From: Candidatus Rokuibacteriota bacterium
GTDB lineage: Bacteria; Methylomirabilota; Methylomirabilia; Rokubacteriales; CSP1-6
Assembly (NCBI GenBank): GCA_003220535.1
Contig: QHSU01000054.1
Span: forward strand, 124,001 to 188,000
DNA length: 64,000 nt
Reading direction: 5' to 3'
Below the pieces are notes generated by a model, which did not search any database, was not told the origin of the DNA, and saw only the letters and a list, made by a program, of their open reading frames with translations. This document shows positions 41,879-51,288 of the stretch, in pieces; positions within the stretch are counted from its first letter, which is position 1; the number at the start of each line of letters is the position of its first letter. The translations under genes and the position numbers were made by a program.

Positions 41879-43239
41879 CCACCGTCCTTTCCTTCGTCAT
41901 CGTCATCGGCGTCCTCATCCTGGTCCACGAGCTCGGACACTTCTTGGTCGCCCGCTGGACCGGGGTGGGAGTCGAGCGGTTCTCGATCGGGTTCGGGCCG
42001 GTGCTGGCGCGATGGCGCGGCAAGGAGACGGAATACTGCCTGTCCGCCATCCCGATGGGCGGCTACGTGAAGATGGTGGGGGAAGAGAATCCGCTGGAAG
42101 GAGCCGGTGCGCCCGTCTTCGATCCCGAGAAGGCGTTCGCGCTCAAGCCCCTCTGGGCGCGATTCCTGATCGTGTTCGCCGGCCCCGGGATGAACTTCGT
42201 GCTGGCGGCGGTCATCTTCGGCATCATCCTGGCGACCGTGGGGCGTCCCGTCTGGCCGGCCATCGTGGGACGGGTCGCGGACGACGGTCCGGCGACCACC
42301 GCCGGCTTGCAAAGCGGTGACGGGATCAGCGCCGTCGACGGACGCCCCATCGCGTACTGGGAAGACCTCGACCGCGCGCTGGCGGCCTCGCAAGGGCGCG
42401 CCCTCCGGCTGACGATCACGCGGGGTGGCGCTTCGCGCGAGGTCCAGATCGTCCCGCGGCGCATCACCACGCGTGACCCGATCTTCAAGGAGCAACACGA
42501 GGTCTGGGACCTCGGCGCGGGACCGCAGCTCACCCCCCAGATCGGCCCGGTCAACCCGGGCTTGCCCGCCGAGCGGGCCGGTCTCCGCGCCGGCGACGCT
42601 GTGCTCGCGGTCGCGGGCCAGCCCGTGTTCACGCCCGACGAGCTCATGCAGGCCATCCAGAAGCGTGGCGGCCAAACGTTCGACATCGTGGTCCTGCGCG
42701 ACGACAAGCCGCTCACCCTCAGCGTGACGGCGACGCTCGTGAAGGAGAAGAATCCGGCCGGCGAGGACGTGGAGATCGGGCGCATCGGCGTCGGTATCGT
42801 CACCAAGGTCGTGCACTACGAGACCTACAACCCCATCGTCGCCATGGGGTACGGCGCCGTCAAGACCTGGGACATGACGGTGCTGACCGCCAAGGGGCTC
42901 TGGAAGCTCGTCACGCTCCAGCTGCCGTTGTCGAACCTCGGCGGCCCGATCCAGATCGCGGCGGAAGGCGAGCGCCAGCGGCGGGAGGGGTTGCCCTCAC
43001 TCGCCCTCTTCACCGCCGTCATCAGCGTGAACCTCGCGGTCCTCAACCTGCTGCCGGTGCCGATGCTCGATGGTGGGCATCTCTTGTTCTTCGTCATCGA
43101 GGGTGTCCTGGGGCGGCCGGTGTCGCTCAGGAAGCGCGAGGCGGCCCAACAGCTCGGACTCGTTCTTCTTCTGCTCCTGATGGTGTTCGCGATTTACAAT
43201 GACCTCGTTCGGATCGACGCGTTCAGAATCTTCAGATAG
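41875..43239 (+). CDS. rseP: Site-2 intramembrane zinc protease RseP
   Basis: A 454-residue inner-membrane metalloprotease that cuts anti-sigma factors and signal-peptide remnants. The zinc motif HELGH lies in the first segment (VLILVHELGHFLVARW). FAGPGMNFVLAAVIF marks the second. Two PDZ domains follow (about 135-215 and 220-300: GLQSGDGISAVDG and GLRAGDAVLAVAG). The third zinc ligand is the aspartate of LPVPMLDGGHLLFF. Length matches E. coli (450). Confidence 0.95.
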   Translation: MTTVLSFVIVIGVLILVHELGHFLVARWTGVGVERFSIGFGPVLARWRGKETEYCLSAIPMGGYVKMVGEENPLEGAGAPVFDPEKAFALKPLWARFLIVFAGPGMNFVLAAVIFGIILATVGRPVWPAIVGRVADDGPATTAGLQSGDGISAVDGRPIAYWEDLDRALAASQGRALRLTITRGGASREVQIVPRRITTRDPIFKEQHEVWDLGAGPQLTPQIGPVNPGLPAERAGLRAGDAVLAVAGQPVFTPDELMQAIQKRGGQTFDIVVLRDDKPLTLSVTATLVKEKNPAGEDVEIGRIGVGIVTKVVHYETYNPIVAMGYGAVKTWDMTVLTAKGLWKLVTLQLPLSNLGGPIQIAAEGERQRREGLPSLALFTAVISVNLAVLNLLPVPMLDGGHLLFFVIEGVLGRPVSLRKREAAQQLGLVLLLLLMVFAIYNDLVRIDAFRIFR

Positions 43240-43248
43240 GACGGCGGA

Positions 43249-44346
43249 ATGATCACACGGCGGAAGACGAGGCAGATCCAGGTCGGCGGCGTCACGGTCG
43301 GTGGCGGCGCCCCGATCACCGTGCAGTCCATGACCAAGACCGACACGCGTGACGTCCAGGCGACGCTCCTGGAGATCTGGTCGCTCGAGGCGGCCGGCTG
43401 CGACATCGTCCGCTGCGCGGTTCCGGTCCGGGAAGCCGCCGAGAAGCTCGGCGAGATCAAGCGCCAGATCCGGATTCCTCTCGTCGCGGACATCCACTTC
43501 AACTACAAGCTGGCCCTCATCGCGCTCGAGCAGGGCGTGGACGGGCTCCGATTGAATCCCGGGAACATCGGCGGCAAGGCGTTCGTGCAAGAGGTCGTCA
43601 ACGTCGCCAAGGAGAAGCGGATCCCGGTCCGCATCGGCGTCAATGCCGGGTCCCTCGAGAAGGATCTTCTCGCGAGGTACAACGGGCCGAGCGCCGCCGG
43701 CATGGTCGAGTCGGCGCTCCGCCACATCCACATCCTCGAAGACCTGAATTATCCCGAGATGAAGATTTCGCTGAAGGCCTCCGATCCGCTGATGATGATC
43801 GAGGCCTACCGGATCCTGGCCGACAAGGTCGAGTACGCCTTCCACCTCGGGGTCACCGAGGCCGGGACGCCGGGCGTCGGCACGATCAAGTCGGCGATCG
43901 GCCTCGGCGCGCTCCTGTCAGAGGGGATCGGAGACACGATCCGCGTGTCGCTGTCGGCGGACCCCACCGAGGAAGTGCGCGTCGGGATCGACATCCTCAA
44001 GTCACTCGGGCTCCGGAAGGGCGGCCTGACCTTCGTGTCGTGCCCCTCGTGCGGAAGGGCCGATGTCGATCTGGTCAAGCTGGCGAAGGAGGTCGAGGAC
44101 GAGTTCAAGGGGTTGAACGAGGAGATCCACATCGCGGTGATGGGCTGTGAAGTGAACGGTCCGGGCGAGGCGCGCGCCGCGGATATCGGGGTCGCGGGGG
44201 GGCGCGGCATCGGGCTCATCTTCAAAAACGGGGACGTGATCCGCAAAGTACCCGAGAGGGAGATCGTCCAGGCGATGCGCGAGGAAGTGGACAAGTTCAT
44301 CGCCGAGCGCAAGGCCGCCAAGACCGCGGCCGGGGAGGCCCAGTGA
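43249..44346 (+). CDS. ispG: 4-hydroxy-3-methylbut-2-enyl diphosphate synthase
   Basis: A 365-residue [4Fe-4S] enzyme of the MEP pathway. The TIM barrel starts with VGGVTVGGGAPITVQSMTKTDT (shown in part: PITVQSMTKTDT). Cluster ligands are the two cysteines of VSCPSCGRADVDL and the third in VMGCEVNGPGEA, whose glutamate is also conserved. The short bacterial form (about 360) is seen. Its stop shares a base with a [2Fe-2S] ferredoxin gene (TGATG), a possible electron donor. Confidence 0.96.
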   Translation: MITRRKTRQIQVGGVTVGGGAPITVQSMTKTDTRDVQATLLEIWSLEAAGCDIVRCAVPVREAAEKLGEIKRQIRIPLVADIHFNYKLALIALEQGVDGLRLNPGNIGGKAFVQEVVNVAKEKRIPVRIGVNAGSLEKDLLARYNGPSAAGMVESALRHIHILEDLNYPEMKISLKASDPLMMIEAYRILADKVEYAFHLGVTEAGTPGVGTIKSAIGLGALLSEGIGDTIRVSLSADPTEEVRVGIDILKSLGLRKGGLTFVSCPSCGRADVDLVKLAKEVEDEFKGLNEEIHIAVMGCEVNGPGEARAADIGVAGGRGIGLIFKNGDVIRKVPEREIVQAMREEVDKFIAERKAAKTAAGEAQ

Positions 44347-44678
44347 TGGGACAGTACCAGACCCACGTCTTCGTCTGCACGGCCGGCGACTCTTGTCCGA
44401 CCCAAGGCAACGTCGAGCAGTTCGTGAAGTATCTCCGGGACGAGGCCGTCAAGGCCGGCCTCAAGACCGAGGTCAGGATCAACAAGGCCGGCTGCTTCTC
44501 ACAGTGCGGTCACGGGCCGATGATGGTCGTGTACCCGGACAACGTCTGGTACGGCGGCGTGCAGGAGGCGGACTTGAAGGAGATCTTCGAGTCCCACATC
44601 CGCGACGGCCGTCCGGTCGCCCGCCTGATCTACGATCCCGGGGTCAAGGGAGCCAACAAGAAGCCGGGCTACAAGTAG
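44346..44678 (+). CDS. Thioredoxin-like [2Fe-2S] ferredoxin
   Basis: A 110-residue protein of the NuoE/thioredoxin-like [2Fe-2S] ferredoxin family. Cysteines lie in HVFVCTAGDSCPTQGN near the start and in the C-x3-C loop NKAGCFSQCGHGP, together a typical ligand set. YPDNVWYGGV is another family feature. Members are small electron carriers. Translational coupling to ispG suggests that it reduces IspG, though the usual donors are flavodoxin or plant-type ferredoxins. ATG 44346 is used; GTG 44343 is one codon earlier. It is followed by a terminator at 44774. Confidence 0.85.
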   Translation: MGQYQTHVFVCTAGDSCPTQGNVEQFVKYLRDEAVKAGLKTEVRINKAGCFSQCGHGPMMVVYPDNVWYGGVQEADLKEIFESHIRDGRPVARLIYDPGVKGANKKPGYK

Positions 44679-44740
44679 CCAGGCGCCCCGAGCGACCCTG
44701 GGGCCTCGCCTTCGAAACGCCGGGGAAGTCTGCCTGCGCC

Positions 44741-44769
44741 TTGCCTCTTCCGGGAACACGTGCTAAATT
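44741..44769 (+). promoter_or_regulatory. Candidate extended -10 promoter of the rimP-nusA operon
   Basis: TTGCCT (44741-44746) and TAAATT (44764-44769) are 17 bases apart, and TGC directly precedes the -10 as in extended -10 promoters. The start would fall near 44776, just inside the left arm of the following hairpin. Confidence 0.5.
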
Positions 44770-44773
44770 CCTG

Positions 44774-44800
44774 AAAAAGTGGGCGTTGCCCGCTTTTTTT
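44774..44800 (+). terminator. Intrinsic terminator/leader hairpin before rimP
   Basis: AAAAAGTGGGC (44774-44784) pairs with GCCCGCTTTTT (44788-44798) around GTT, with one T-G wobble, and runs into a seven-base T-tract and AGTTTTG. It would stop transcripts from the ispG operon. Transcripts from the promoter at 44741 would begin within it. Confidence 0.7.
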
Positions 44801-44828
44801 AGTTTTGTCCGGCAGAGGTGGGCGTTCG

Positions 44829-45296
44829 ATGGACGAGGCGGAAAGGACGGCCCTGATCGAGGAGGCGGTCATCCCGGTTGTGGGCGACCACGGACTCGAG
44901 CTCGTGGACGTCGAGTGGCGAGGGCTCCGGCCTCGCGGGCTCCTGCAGCTTTATGTCGACAAGCCGGGCGGCGTGGGGATCGGAGACTGCGAGCGACTGA
45001 GCCGAGAGCTCGGGGACGTGCTCGATGCGGCCGCGCTGATCGAGGGGGGCTATGACCTCGAGGTGTCCTCGCCGGGCCTGGACCGGCAGCTGCGCAAGGA
45101 CCGCGAGTATCGCTGGGCGATCGGGAAGCCCGTCCGGTGCTGGCTGGCCGGCGGCAGCGAGGTGCGGGGGCGGCTGACCGAGGTCACACCAGAGTGGCTG
45201 GTGCTGGACCGAGAAGGGGAGCGAGTGGAGCTTGGACGGGCCGGCGTCACGAAGGCGCGGCTGGAGGCGGAGGTCCCCTGGCCCCGCAAGGCGTAG
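44829..45296 (+). CDS. rimP: Ribosome maturation factor RimP
   Basis: A 155-residue protein needed for 30S subunit maturation. The N-domain has GLELVDVEWRG and LQLYVDKPGGVGIGDCERLSREL (in part), and the middle has YDLEVSSPGLDRQLRKDREY, the family hallmark. The C-terminal SH3-like domain follows. ATG 44829 fits the family start. It opens the nusA-infB operon and is followed 24 bases later by nusA. Confidence 0.94.
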   Translation: MDEAERTALIEEAVIPVVGDHGLELVDVEWRGLRPRGLLQLYVDKPGGVGIGDCERLSRELGDVLDAAALIEGGYDLEVSSPGLDRQLRKDREYRWAIGKPVRCWLAGGSEVRGRLTEVTPEWLVLDREGERVELGRAGVTKARLEAEVPWPRKA

Positions 45297-45320
45297 AATC
45301 TCAGGCGGGTCAGGGATCCA

Positions 45321-46673
45321 ATGAACCGAGAGCTGATCAGCGTCATCGAGCAGATCGGGCGGGAGAAGGGGATCGACAAGGAGATCCTCTTCGAGGCGCT
45401 CGAGTCTGCGCTGCTCTCGGCGTCGAGGAAGACGCTCGGCGCCGCGGAGAGCTTGCGGATGCACATCGACCGCAAGAGCGGCGATCTGCGCGTGTACGGC
45501 CGGAAGAGGGTCGTCGCCGAGGTCAGCGACGACAAGCAGGAGATCAGCCTCACCGACGCCAAGGCCCTGAACGCCGACGCAGAGCTCGACGACGAGCTGG
45601 AGCTCGAGCAGGAGAGGCCCCCCCAGGATTTCGGCCGGATCGCGGCGCAGACGGCCAAGCAGGTCATCCTCCAGAAGGTGCGGGACGCCGAGCGTGAAGG
45701 GATCTACTCGGAGTTCGCCGGCAAGGAAGGCCAGATCCTGAGAGGCATCGTCCACCGCATCGAAAAGCGGAACGTGATCCTCGAGATCGGCAAGGCGGAG
45801 GCCATCCTCCCGGAGCGCGAGCAGATCCTGGGCGAGCGCTACAATCCGGGGGATCGGATCCGCGCGTTCGTGCTCGAGGTGCGGCGGACGGCCAAGGGCC
45901 CGCAGATCTCGCTTTCGCGCACGCATCCGGGCTATCTGGCGCGTCTCTTCCAGACCGAGATTCCCGAGATCCAGGAAGGCATCGTTCTCGTGAAGGCGAC
46001 GGCGCGCGAAGCGGGTGAGCGCGCGAAGGTCGCGGTCGCCTCGACCAAGCGCGACGTCGATCCGATCGGCGCCTGCGTCGGGCTGCGCGGCACGCGGATC
46101 CAGGTCATCAGCCGGGAGTTGCGCGGCGAGAAGATCGACATCATCGAGTGGTCGCACGATCCCGCGACGTTCGTGGCGCGCGCCTTGTCACCCGCGAAGG
46201 TGTCGTCGGTGGTGATCAACGAGGCGGCCGGCGGCGAGGGCCAGCCGTCGGCGCTGGTGATCGTCCCGGATAACCAGCTGTCCCTGGCCATCGGCAAGAA
46301 GGGGCAGAACGCGCGGCTCGCCGCGAAATTGACCGGCATGCGCATCGACATCAAGAGCGAGTCCGAGGTCGAGGCGGAGCGCTCTCCGGTCGAAGCCCCG
46401 ACCGTCGAGGATCGGGCCGCCCTGGCGATGATGCCCGGGGTGGACCCGGAGCTCGTCGATGCCCTGGTGGCGGCGGGGCTCGGCTCGCCCGCCGCGATCG
46501 TCAAGGCCGGGCGCGAGAAGCTGGGGCTGGTCGCCACGATTGGTGACCGGACGGACACGATCTACTTGGCCGCCGAGAAATTCACGGCGGCCCATCGCGC
46601 CTCGATCGACACGAAGGCGGGTGACGACGTGAGCCAGCCCGAGACCCCAACGGAGAATCCCACGCGCGTATGA
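45321..46673 (+). CDS. nusA: Transcription elongation/termination factor NusA
   Basis: A 450-residue factor that binds RNA polymerase and nascent RNA. The N-terminal polymerase-binding domain (1-130) begins MNRELISVIEQIGREKGIDK. The S1 domain is about 135-200 (GQILRGIVHRIEKRNVILEIG). The KH domains contain DPIGACVGLRGTRIQVISREL, and PDNQLSLAIGKKGQNARLAAKL. A single helix-hairpin-helix-like C-terminal segment (MMPGVDPELVDALVAAG) follows. It overlaps ylxR by ATGA. Confidence 0.96.
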   Translation: MNRELISVIEQIGREKGIDKEILFEALESALLSASRKTLGAAESLRMHIDRKSGDLRVYGRKRVVAEVSDDKQEISLTDAKALNADAELDDELELEQERPPQDFGRIAAQTAKQVILQKVRDAEREGIYSEFAGKEGQILRGIVHRIEKRNVILEIGKAEAILPEREQILGERYNPGDRIRAFVLEVRRTAKGPQISLSRTHPGYLARLFQTEIPEIQEGIVLVKATAREAGERAKVAVASTKRDVDPIGACVGLRGTRIQVISRELRGEKIDIIEWSHDPATFVARALSPAKVSSVVINEAAGGEGQPSALVIVPDNQLSLAIGKKGQNARLAAKLTGMRIDIKSESEVEAERSPVEAPTVEDRAALAMMPGVDPELVDALVAAGLGSPAAIVKAGREKLGLVATIGDRTDTIYLAAEKFTAAHRASIDTKAGDDVSQPETPTENPTRV

Positions 46674-47068
46674 GGACGGCGCCCTGTCGAACGTGCCTCG
46701 GATGTCGCCGGGCTCGCCCGAAGGCCTTGCTGATCCGTCTGGTGCGCTTGCCGAGCGGCGCTGTGGTGGTCGATGCGCGCGCGCGAGCGGCGGGGCGTGG
46801 TGCGTACGTCTGTCCCGACGCGGCGTGCGTCGAGCGCGCGCTGAGCCGAGGGCGCCTCGCGCACGCCTTCAGACAGGCGAGCGAGGCCAGCCCGGACCTG
46901 GCGATGGCGGTGCGAGCGGCCGGCCGTCGGGGGGCTCTGCTGCGAGCCGCAGCACGGCCGGGGACTGGCGCCCCCACGTGCGAAGCGGGCAACATGAAGG
47001 TCGGTCGGCCGGCCGAGGCCGCGGTGGGATCGGTCTGCGAGACCGACGCGATGACAGTGAGAGCGTGA
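46670..47068 (+). CDS. ylxR: YlxR family (DUF448) RNA-binding protein
   Basis: A 132-residue protein. The first 80 residues are a YlxR domain, with RTCLGCRRARPKALLIRLVR and GRGAYVCPDAACVERAL. This conserved nusA-infB operon member is thought to bind RNA or modulate transcription/RNase P. The C-terminal 45 residues are a variable extension with extra cysteines. It overlaps the nusA stop and ends 16 bases before infB. Confidence 0.9.
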   Translation: MRTAPCRTCLGCRRARPKALLIRLVRLPSGAVVVDARARAAGRGAYVCPDAACVERALSRGRLAHAFRQASEASPDLAMAVRAAGRRGALLRAAARPGTGAPTCEAGNMKVGRPAEAAVGSVCETDAMTVRA

Positions 47069-47084
47069 GGGAGGTGAGGGGACT

Positions 47085-49625
47085 GTGGCAGCAGCAAAGA
47101 TAAAGGTCATCGAGCTTGCCAAGGAACTCGGCGTGACGAGCAAAGATCTCATGGTCGCGGCCGAGGAGATGGGTCACAAGGGTGTGCGCGCCATGAGTCC
47201 CCTCGACAGCACGCTGGCGAACGCGCTGCGCGTGAAGCTCGGAAAAGGCCGCGACCTTCCAGAGGAGCCCAAGCCGAAGCGGGTGCCCAGGGTCAAGGTG
47301 CCGAGCGAGGCCGGAGACGCGGCGGTCGCGGTCGACGAGGTCGTCGCCAAGAAACCCTCCTCCCGGGCCAGGAAGGTCAAGACCGAAGAGGAAGCGCCCG
47401 CGGAAATCAAGCCGGCGGCGACGATCGTGAAGCCCAAGCCCGCCGGGCCGGTGCCCGAGGTCGCCCCCGAACCACCCTTCGTGCCGGTCCCCGAGCCCGA
47501 GATCGTTCCGGAGCCGACCGTCGTCGCTCCGCCCCCCGAGCCGCCGCCGGTCGTGAAGCCAGCGCCCATCGTGGCGCCACCGCTCCCAGGCGCGCCGAAG
47601 AAACCCGAGCCGAAGATCGTCCCGTTCCGTCCGATCGAGCGGCCGGCACCCGTGGCGACGCCACGTCCCTCGCGTCAGCCCACCGGTCCGTTCGCTCCGC
47701 CGAGAGTCACCGTGGGGCCGCCCCGCCCGGCGGCGCCCGCCACGCTGACGAGGCCAGTCGCGCCGCCGGCGCCTCCGGCCGGCGCCCGCCCAATGGCACC
47801 CGCCGCGTCGGCCGTCGCAGCTCCCACCGCCGTCGCGCCGACCGTGGTCGAAGAGGCGCCGGCGCCACCGGTCGAGGTCAAACGGGAGCTCATCCGAGTG
47901 CCGGAGTCGGTCACCGTCGGCGAGCTTGCCGAGAAGATGCGGCGCAAGTCCGGCGAGGTCATCAAGGCACTCGTCGAGCTGGGCGTGATGGCGACGGTCA
48001 ACGAGCTGCTCGACCCCACGGCGGCCAAGCTGGTGGCTGACAAGTTCAACGTCGACGTCGAGATCCGCTCGGTCGAGGGTGACGTCGTCGATGAGGAAGA
48101 TCTCGATCCAAGCCAGCTCACGCTGCGGCCCCCCGTGGTCACGGTGATGGGTCACGTCGACCACGGCAAGACCTCGCTGCTGGACGCCATCCGGAAGTCG
48201 AAGGTCGCCGAAAAGGAGTTCGGCGGGATCACGCAGCACATCGGCGCCTACCAGGTGACGACCTCGCACGGCAAGGTCACCTTCCTGGACACGCCCGGTC
48301 ACGAGGCCTTCACGGCGATGCGGGCCCGCGGCGCCCAGGCGACCGACATCGTCATCCTGGTCGTCGCCGCCGACGACGGCGTCATGCCGCAGACCCAGGA
48401 GGCCATCAATCACGCCCGCGCCGCCAACGTCCCGATCATCGTCGCTGTCAACAAGATCGACAAGCCAGAGGCCGACGCCGAGCGGGTGAAGCGGGAGCTG
48501 TCCAACCTCAACCTCGTGCCGGAAGAGTGGGGTGGCCAGACGATCTTCGTGCCGACCTCGGCCAAGCGGGGGACCGGGATCGATCAGCTCCTGGAAATGA
48601 CCGCACTCCAGTCGGAGATCCTCGAGCTCAAGGCGAACGCCAGCCGCGCCGCCAAGGGCGTCATCATCGAGAGCCGGCTCGACCGGGGCCGCGGGCCGGT
48701 GGCCACGGCCCTGATCCAGAACGGCACCCTGAAGGAGGGCGATGCGGTCGTGGTCGGCTCGTACTCCGGGCGCGTTCGCTCGCTGATCGATCCCGCCGGC
48801 AAGAAAGTCAAGTCCGCCGGCCCCTCCGATCCCGTCGAGATCCAGGGGCTCTCCGGTGTCCCGTCGGCGGGCGACGTCCTGGTGGCGGTCTCGGACGAGC
48901 GCAAGGCGCGGCAGATCGCGACGATGCGACTCGAGCGCGACCGAGGTAAGGGCAAGACGACGACGCGCATCACCCTCGAGGGGCTGCAGAAGCAGATCCA
49001 AACGGGCGAGGTCAAGGAGCTCCGGCTCATCCTGAAGGCTGACGTGCAGGGCTCGGTCGGGGCGCTGGCCGAATCGCTCGAGGGGCTCTCGACCGACGAG
49101 GTGAAGCTGAAGGTCATCCACAGCTCGGTCGGCATGATCACCGAGAGCGACGTGATGCTCGCGTCGGCGTCCAACGCGATCGTGCTGGGATTCAACGTGA
49201 AAGCGGAGCCTAAGGCGACGGCCCAGGCGCAGGCCAACGGCGTCGACCTTCGGAGCTACAACGTCATCTACGAGGCGATCAACGACCTCAAGGCCGCGCT
49301 CGCCGGGATGCTCGCGCCCGAGATCCGGGAGACGGCGCTGGGCCGGGCCCAGGTCCGCCAGATCTTCGTCATCTCCAAGCTCGGCCCCATCTGCGGCTCG
49401 TACGTCGCGGAGGGCAAGATCGTGCGTGGCGCCAAGGCGCGTGTGCGTCGCGGCGAGGAAGTCTTCGCTCAGGGCATCGTCGGCTCTCTGAAGCGCTTCA
49501 AGGACGACGTCCGTGAGGTGCTCGCCGGCCTCGAGTGCGGAATCGGCGTCGACGGCGTCAACGGGATTCAGCCGGGAGACATCATCGAGGTCTACACGAG
49601 CGAGGAAGTGGCGCGCACGCTCTAG
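47085..49625 (+). CDS. infB: Translation initiation factor IF-2
   Basis: An 846-residue GTPase that brings initiator tRNA to the ribosome. The IF2_N domain ([18 protein letters not shown]) is followed by a long Pro/Ala/Val-rich low-complexity linker (about 60-265). A second IF2_N-like helix bundle is at about 270-340. The G domain (about 345-515) shows [22 protein letters not shown] and NKIDKP. C-terminal domains II to IV complete the protein. GTG 47085 has GGGAGGTGAGGGG upstream. Confidence 0.97.
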   Translation: MAAAKIKVIELAKELGVTSKDLMVAAEEMGHKGVRAMSPLDSTLANALRVKLGKGRDLPEEPKPKRVPRVKVPSEAGDAAVAVDEVVAKKPSSRARKVKTEEEAPAEIKPAATIVKPKPAGPVPEVAPEPPFVPVPEPEIVPEPTVVAPPPEPPPVVKPAPIVAPPLPGAPKKPEPKIVPFRPIERPAPVATPRPSRQPTGPFAPPRVTVGPPRPAAPATLTRPVAPPAPPAGARPMAPAASAVAAPTAVAPTVVEEAPAPPVEVKRELIRVPESVTVGELAEKMRRKSGEVIKALVELGVMATVNELLDPTAAKLVADKFNVDVEIRSVEGDVVDEEDLDPSQLTLRPPVVTVMGHVDHGKTSLLDAIRKSKVAEKEFGGITQHIGAYQVTTSHGKVTFLDTPGHEAFTAMRARGAQATDIVILVVAADDGVMPQTQEAINHARAANVPIIVAVNKIDKPEADAERVKRELSNLNLVPEEWGGQTIFVPTSAKRGTGIDQLLEMTALQSEILELKANASRAAKGVIIESRLDRGRGPVATALIQNGTLKEGDAVVVGSYSGRVRSLIDPAGKKVKSAGPSDPVEIQGLSGVPSAGDVLVAVSDERKARQIATMRLERDRGKGKTTTRITLEGLQKQIQTGEVKELRLILKADVQGSVGALAESLEGLSTDEVKLKVIHSSVGMITESDVMLASASNAIVLGFNVKAEPKATAQAQANGVDLRSYNVIYEAINDLKAALAGMLAPEIRETALGRAQVRQIFVISKLGPICGSYVAEGKIVRGAKARVRRGEEVFAQGIVGSLKRFKDDVREVLAGLECGIGVDGVNGIQPGDIIEVYTSEEVARTL

Positions 49626-49649
49626 CGGGCATCCGCGGCGGAGGGGCCT

Positions 49650-49940
49650 GTGTCGGCAGCGCGCGTGGCGCTCGGATTGGTCGAGTTGCACCTGCCGGAT
49701 GTCGGGTCGCTGAAGGACAAGCGTCACGTCCTGAAGGGCCTCAAGGAGAAGGTCCGAGCTCGGTTCGAGGTCTCCGTGGCCGAGGTCGACCACCAGGACC
49801 TGTGGCAGCGGGCCACGCTCGCCCTCGCCTATGTCTCCGCCGACGCCCGGCACGCCAACACGGTCATCTCGAAGGCGATGGAATTCATCGAAGACAACGT
49901 CGCGGGACGGGTGCTCGACACGTCCGTGGAGATTCTCTGA
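49650..49940 (+). CDS. DUF503 family protein
   Basis: A 96-residue protein with the DUF503 pattern: VALGLVELHLPDVGSLKDKR, LKGLKEKVRARFEVSVAEVD and a final VLDTSVEIL. This small alpha/beta domain protein is regularly found between infB and rbfA in Firmicutes and many deltaproteobacteria-like groups; its function is unknown but presumably linked to ribosome maturation. GTG 49650 has GGAGGGG nearby. Its stop overlaps the rbfA start. Confidence 0.9.
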   Translation: MSAARVALGLVELHLPDVGSLKDKRHVLKGLKEKVRARFEVSVAEVDHQDLWQRATLALAYVSADARHANTVISKAMEFIEDNVAGRVLDTSVEIL

Positions 49941-50293
49941 TGCAAGGCAAGCGACTGGGACGCGTGAATCAGCTGCTCAAGGAAGAGATCTCGACCCTCC
50001 TCCAGCGCGAGCTCAAGGATCCGCGACTCGGGTTCGTGTCGGTGACCGAGGTCGACACGTCGCAGGACCTGCGCGCCGCCAAGGTCTTCGTGTCGGTGCT
50101 CGGCGACGAGGCGCAGTGGACGGCGTCGCTCGCGGCCCTCGTCAGCGCCCGTGGCTTCATCCGCAACTGGCTGCGACAGCATCTCGATCTCCGCGTCACA
50201 CCCGAGCTCGACTTCCGGCCTGATCGGTCGATGGAGCACGCGGCGCGCATCCAGGCGCTGCTTCGACAGGTGGGCGGCGAAGCCGGGCGGTGA
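49940..50293 (+). CDS. rbfA: Ribosome-binding factor A
   Basis: A 117-residue KH-fold protein that helps mature the 5' end of 16S rRNA. KRLGRVNQLLKEEISTLLQREL, DPRLGFVSVTEVDTSQDLRAAKVFVSVLG (in part) and the C-terminal LRVTPELDFRPDRSMEHAARI are the signatures. It shares one base with the DUF503 stop (TGATG) and overlaps nrnA by GTGA. Confidence 0.95.
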   Translation: MQGKRLGRVNQLLKEEISTLLQRELKDPRLGFVSVTEVDTSQDLRAAKVFVSVLGDEAQWTASLAALVSARGFIRNWLRQHLDLRVTPELDFRPDRSMEHAARIQALLRQVGGEAGR

Positions 50294-51288
50294 GCGCGCC
50301 CATCGAGCACACCAGCCCCGTCCCATCCCCCGCCGTGCTGGAACCGTTCGGCGGCGGCGGCGGGCGCGCCGTGATGCTGGGGCACGTGCACCCCGATGCC
50401 GACGTCCTCGGCACGCTCCTCGCCCTCGGTCTGGCGCTCGAGGGACGCGGCTGGAATGTGGCGTACGGCGGCCCCCATCCGGCCCCCGACCTGCTCGCGT
50501 TCTTGCCCGGGGTCGACCGCTACCGCCGCCTCGACACGCTGGGCGGTCCCCTCGACGTCGTCGTCCTCACGGACTGCCCAAACCCGCTGCGCACCGAGGG
50601 GCTGATCGACCAGGCTCGCCGGACCGCCAAGGTCATCGTCAACATCGACCACCATCCGGACAACCGGCGCTACGGCGATGTGAACTGGATCGACACCTCC
50701 GCCGCCGCGACGGGCGAGATGGTGTACGAGCTGCTCCGAGCGCTCGGCGTCCCGCTCACGCCCGCCATCGCCACGAACCTGTTCACGGCGATCCACACGG
50801 ACACGGGCTCGTTTCGCTACTCCAACGTGACGAGCCGGACGTTCACGATCGCCGCGGCGCTCGTCGGCGCCGGGGCCCGGCCCGAGGTCGTGTCCGAGTC
50901 GCTCTACGAGCGCCGCGCGCCCGACGCGCTTCGGTGGCTCGGCGAGGCCCTCACCCGGGTGGAGGTCAGCGAGGACGGACGGCTCGGCTGGCTCGCGCTG
51001 CCCGCCGGCGTCGTTCCCGAGCGGATCGTCGAGTCCGAGGAGCTCGTGAACTACCCGCGCTCCGTCGCCTCCGTGCGTGTCGCGTGTCTTCTCCGGGAGC
51101 GAGACGGCACGGTCAAGGTGAGTCTGCGCGGCAAAGGCGACGTCGACGTCCAGAAGATCGCGGCGCAGTTCGGGGGCGGCGGCCACGTCAACGCCGCCGG
51201 GTGCACCGTTCCCGGGCCACTGCCGGAGGCGACGCGCCAGGTGCTCGCCGCGGTCCGGCGGGCGGTCGATCGGAGCCCGAGCTCGTGA
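50290..51288 (+). CDS. nrnA: DHH-family phosphoesterase, NrnA-like (oligoribonuclease/pAp phosphatase)
   Basis: A 332-residue DHH/DHHA1 protein that degrades nano-RNAs and dephosphorylates pAp in its family. Metal-site motifs are GHVHPDADVLGTLLAL, VVVLTDCPNPLR and the DHH triad in VNIDHHPDNRRYGD. The C-terminal DHHA1 domain has VSLRGKGDVDVQKIAAQFGGGGHVNAAG (in part: AAQFGGGGHVNAAG). It lies between rbfA and truB as in many bacteria, with GTGA starts at both ends. Confidence 0.92.
   Translation: MSAPIEHTSPVPSPAVLEPFGGGGGRAVMLGHVHPDADVLGTLLALGLALEGRGWNVAYGGPHPAPDLLAFLPGVDRYRRLDTLGGPLDVVVLTDCPNPLRTEGLIDQARRTAKVIVNIDHHPDNRRYGDVNWIDTSAAATGEMVYELLRALGVPLTPAIATNLFTAIHTDTGSFRYSNVTSRTFTIAAALVGAGARPEVVSESLYERRAPDALRWLGEALTRVEVSEDGRLGWLALPAGVVPERIVESEELVNYPRSVASVRVACLLRERDGTVKVSLRGKGDVDVQKIAAQFGGGGHVNAAGCTVPGPLPEATRQVLAAVRRAVDRSPSS

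Noticed and set aside
46869..49853. Very long minus-strand open frame (994 codons) opposite infB
   Set aside because: It mirrors the codon pattern of infB, gives a His/Arg/Asp-rich low-complexity product and matches no family; a typical high-GC shadow frame.
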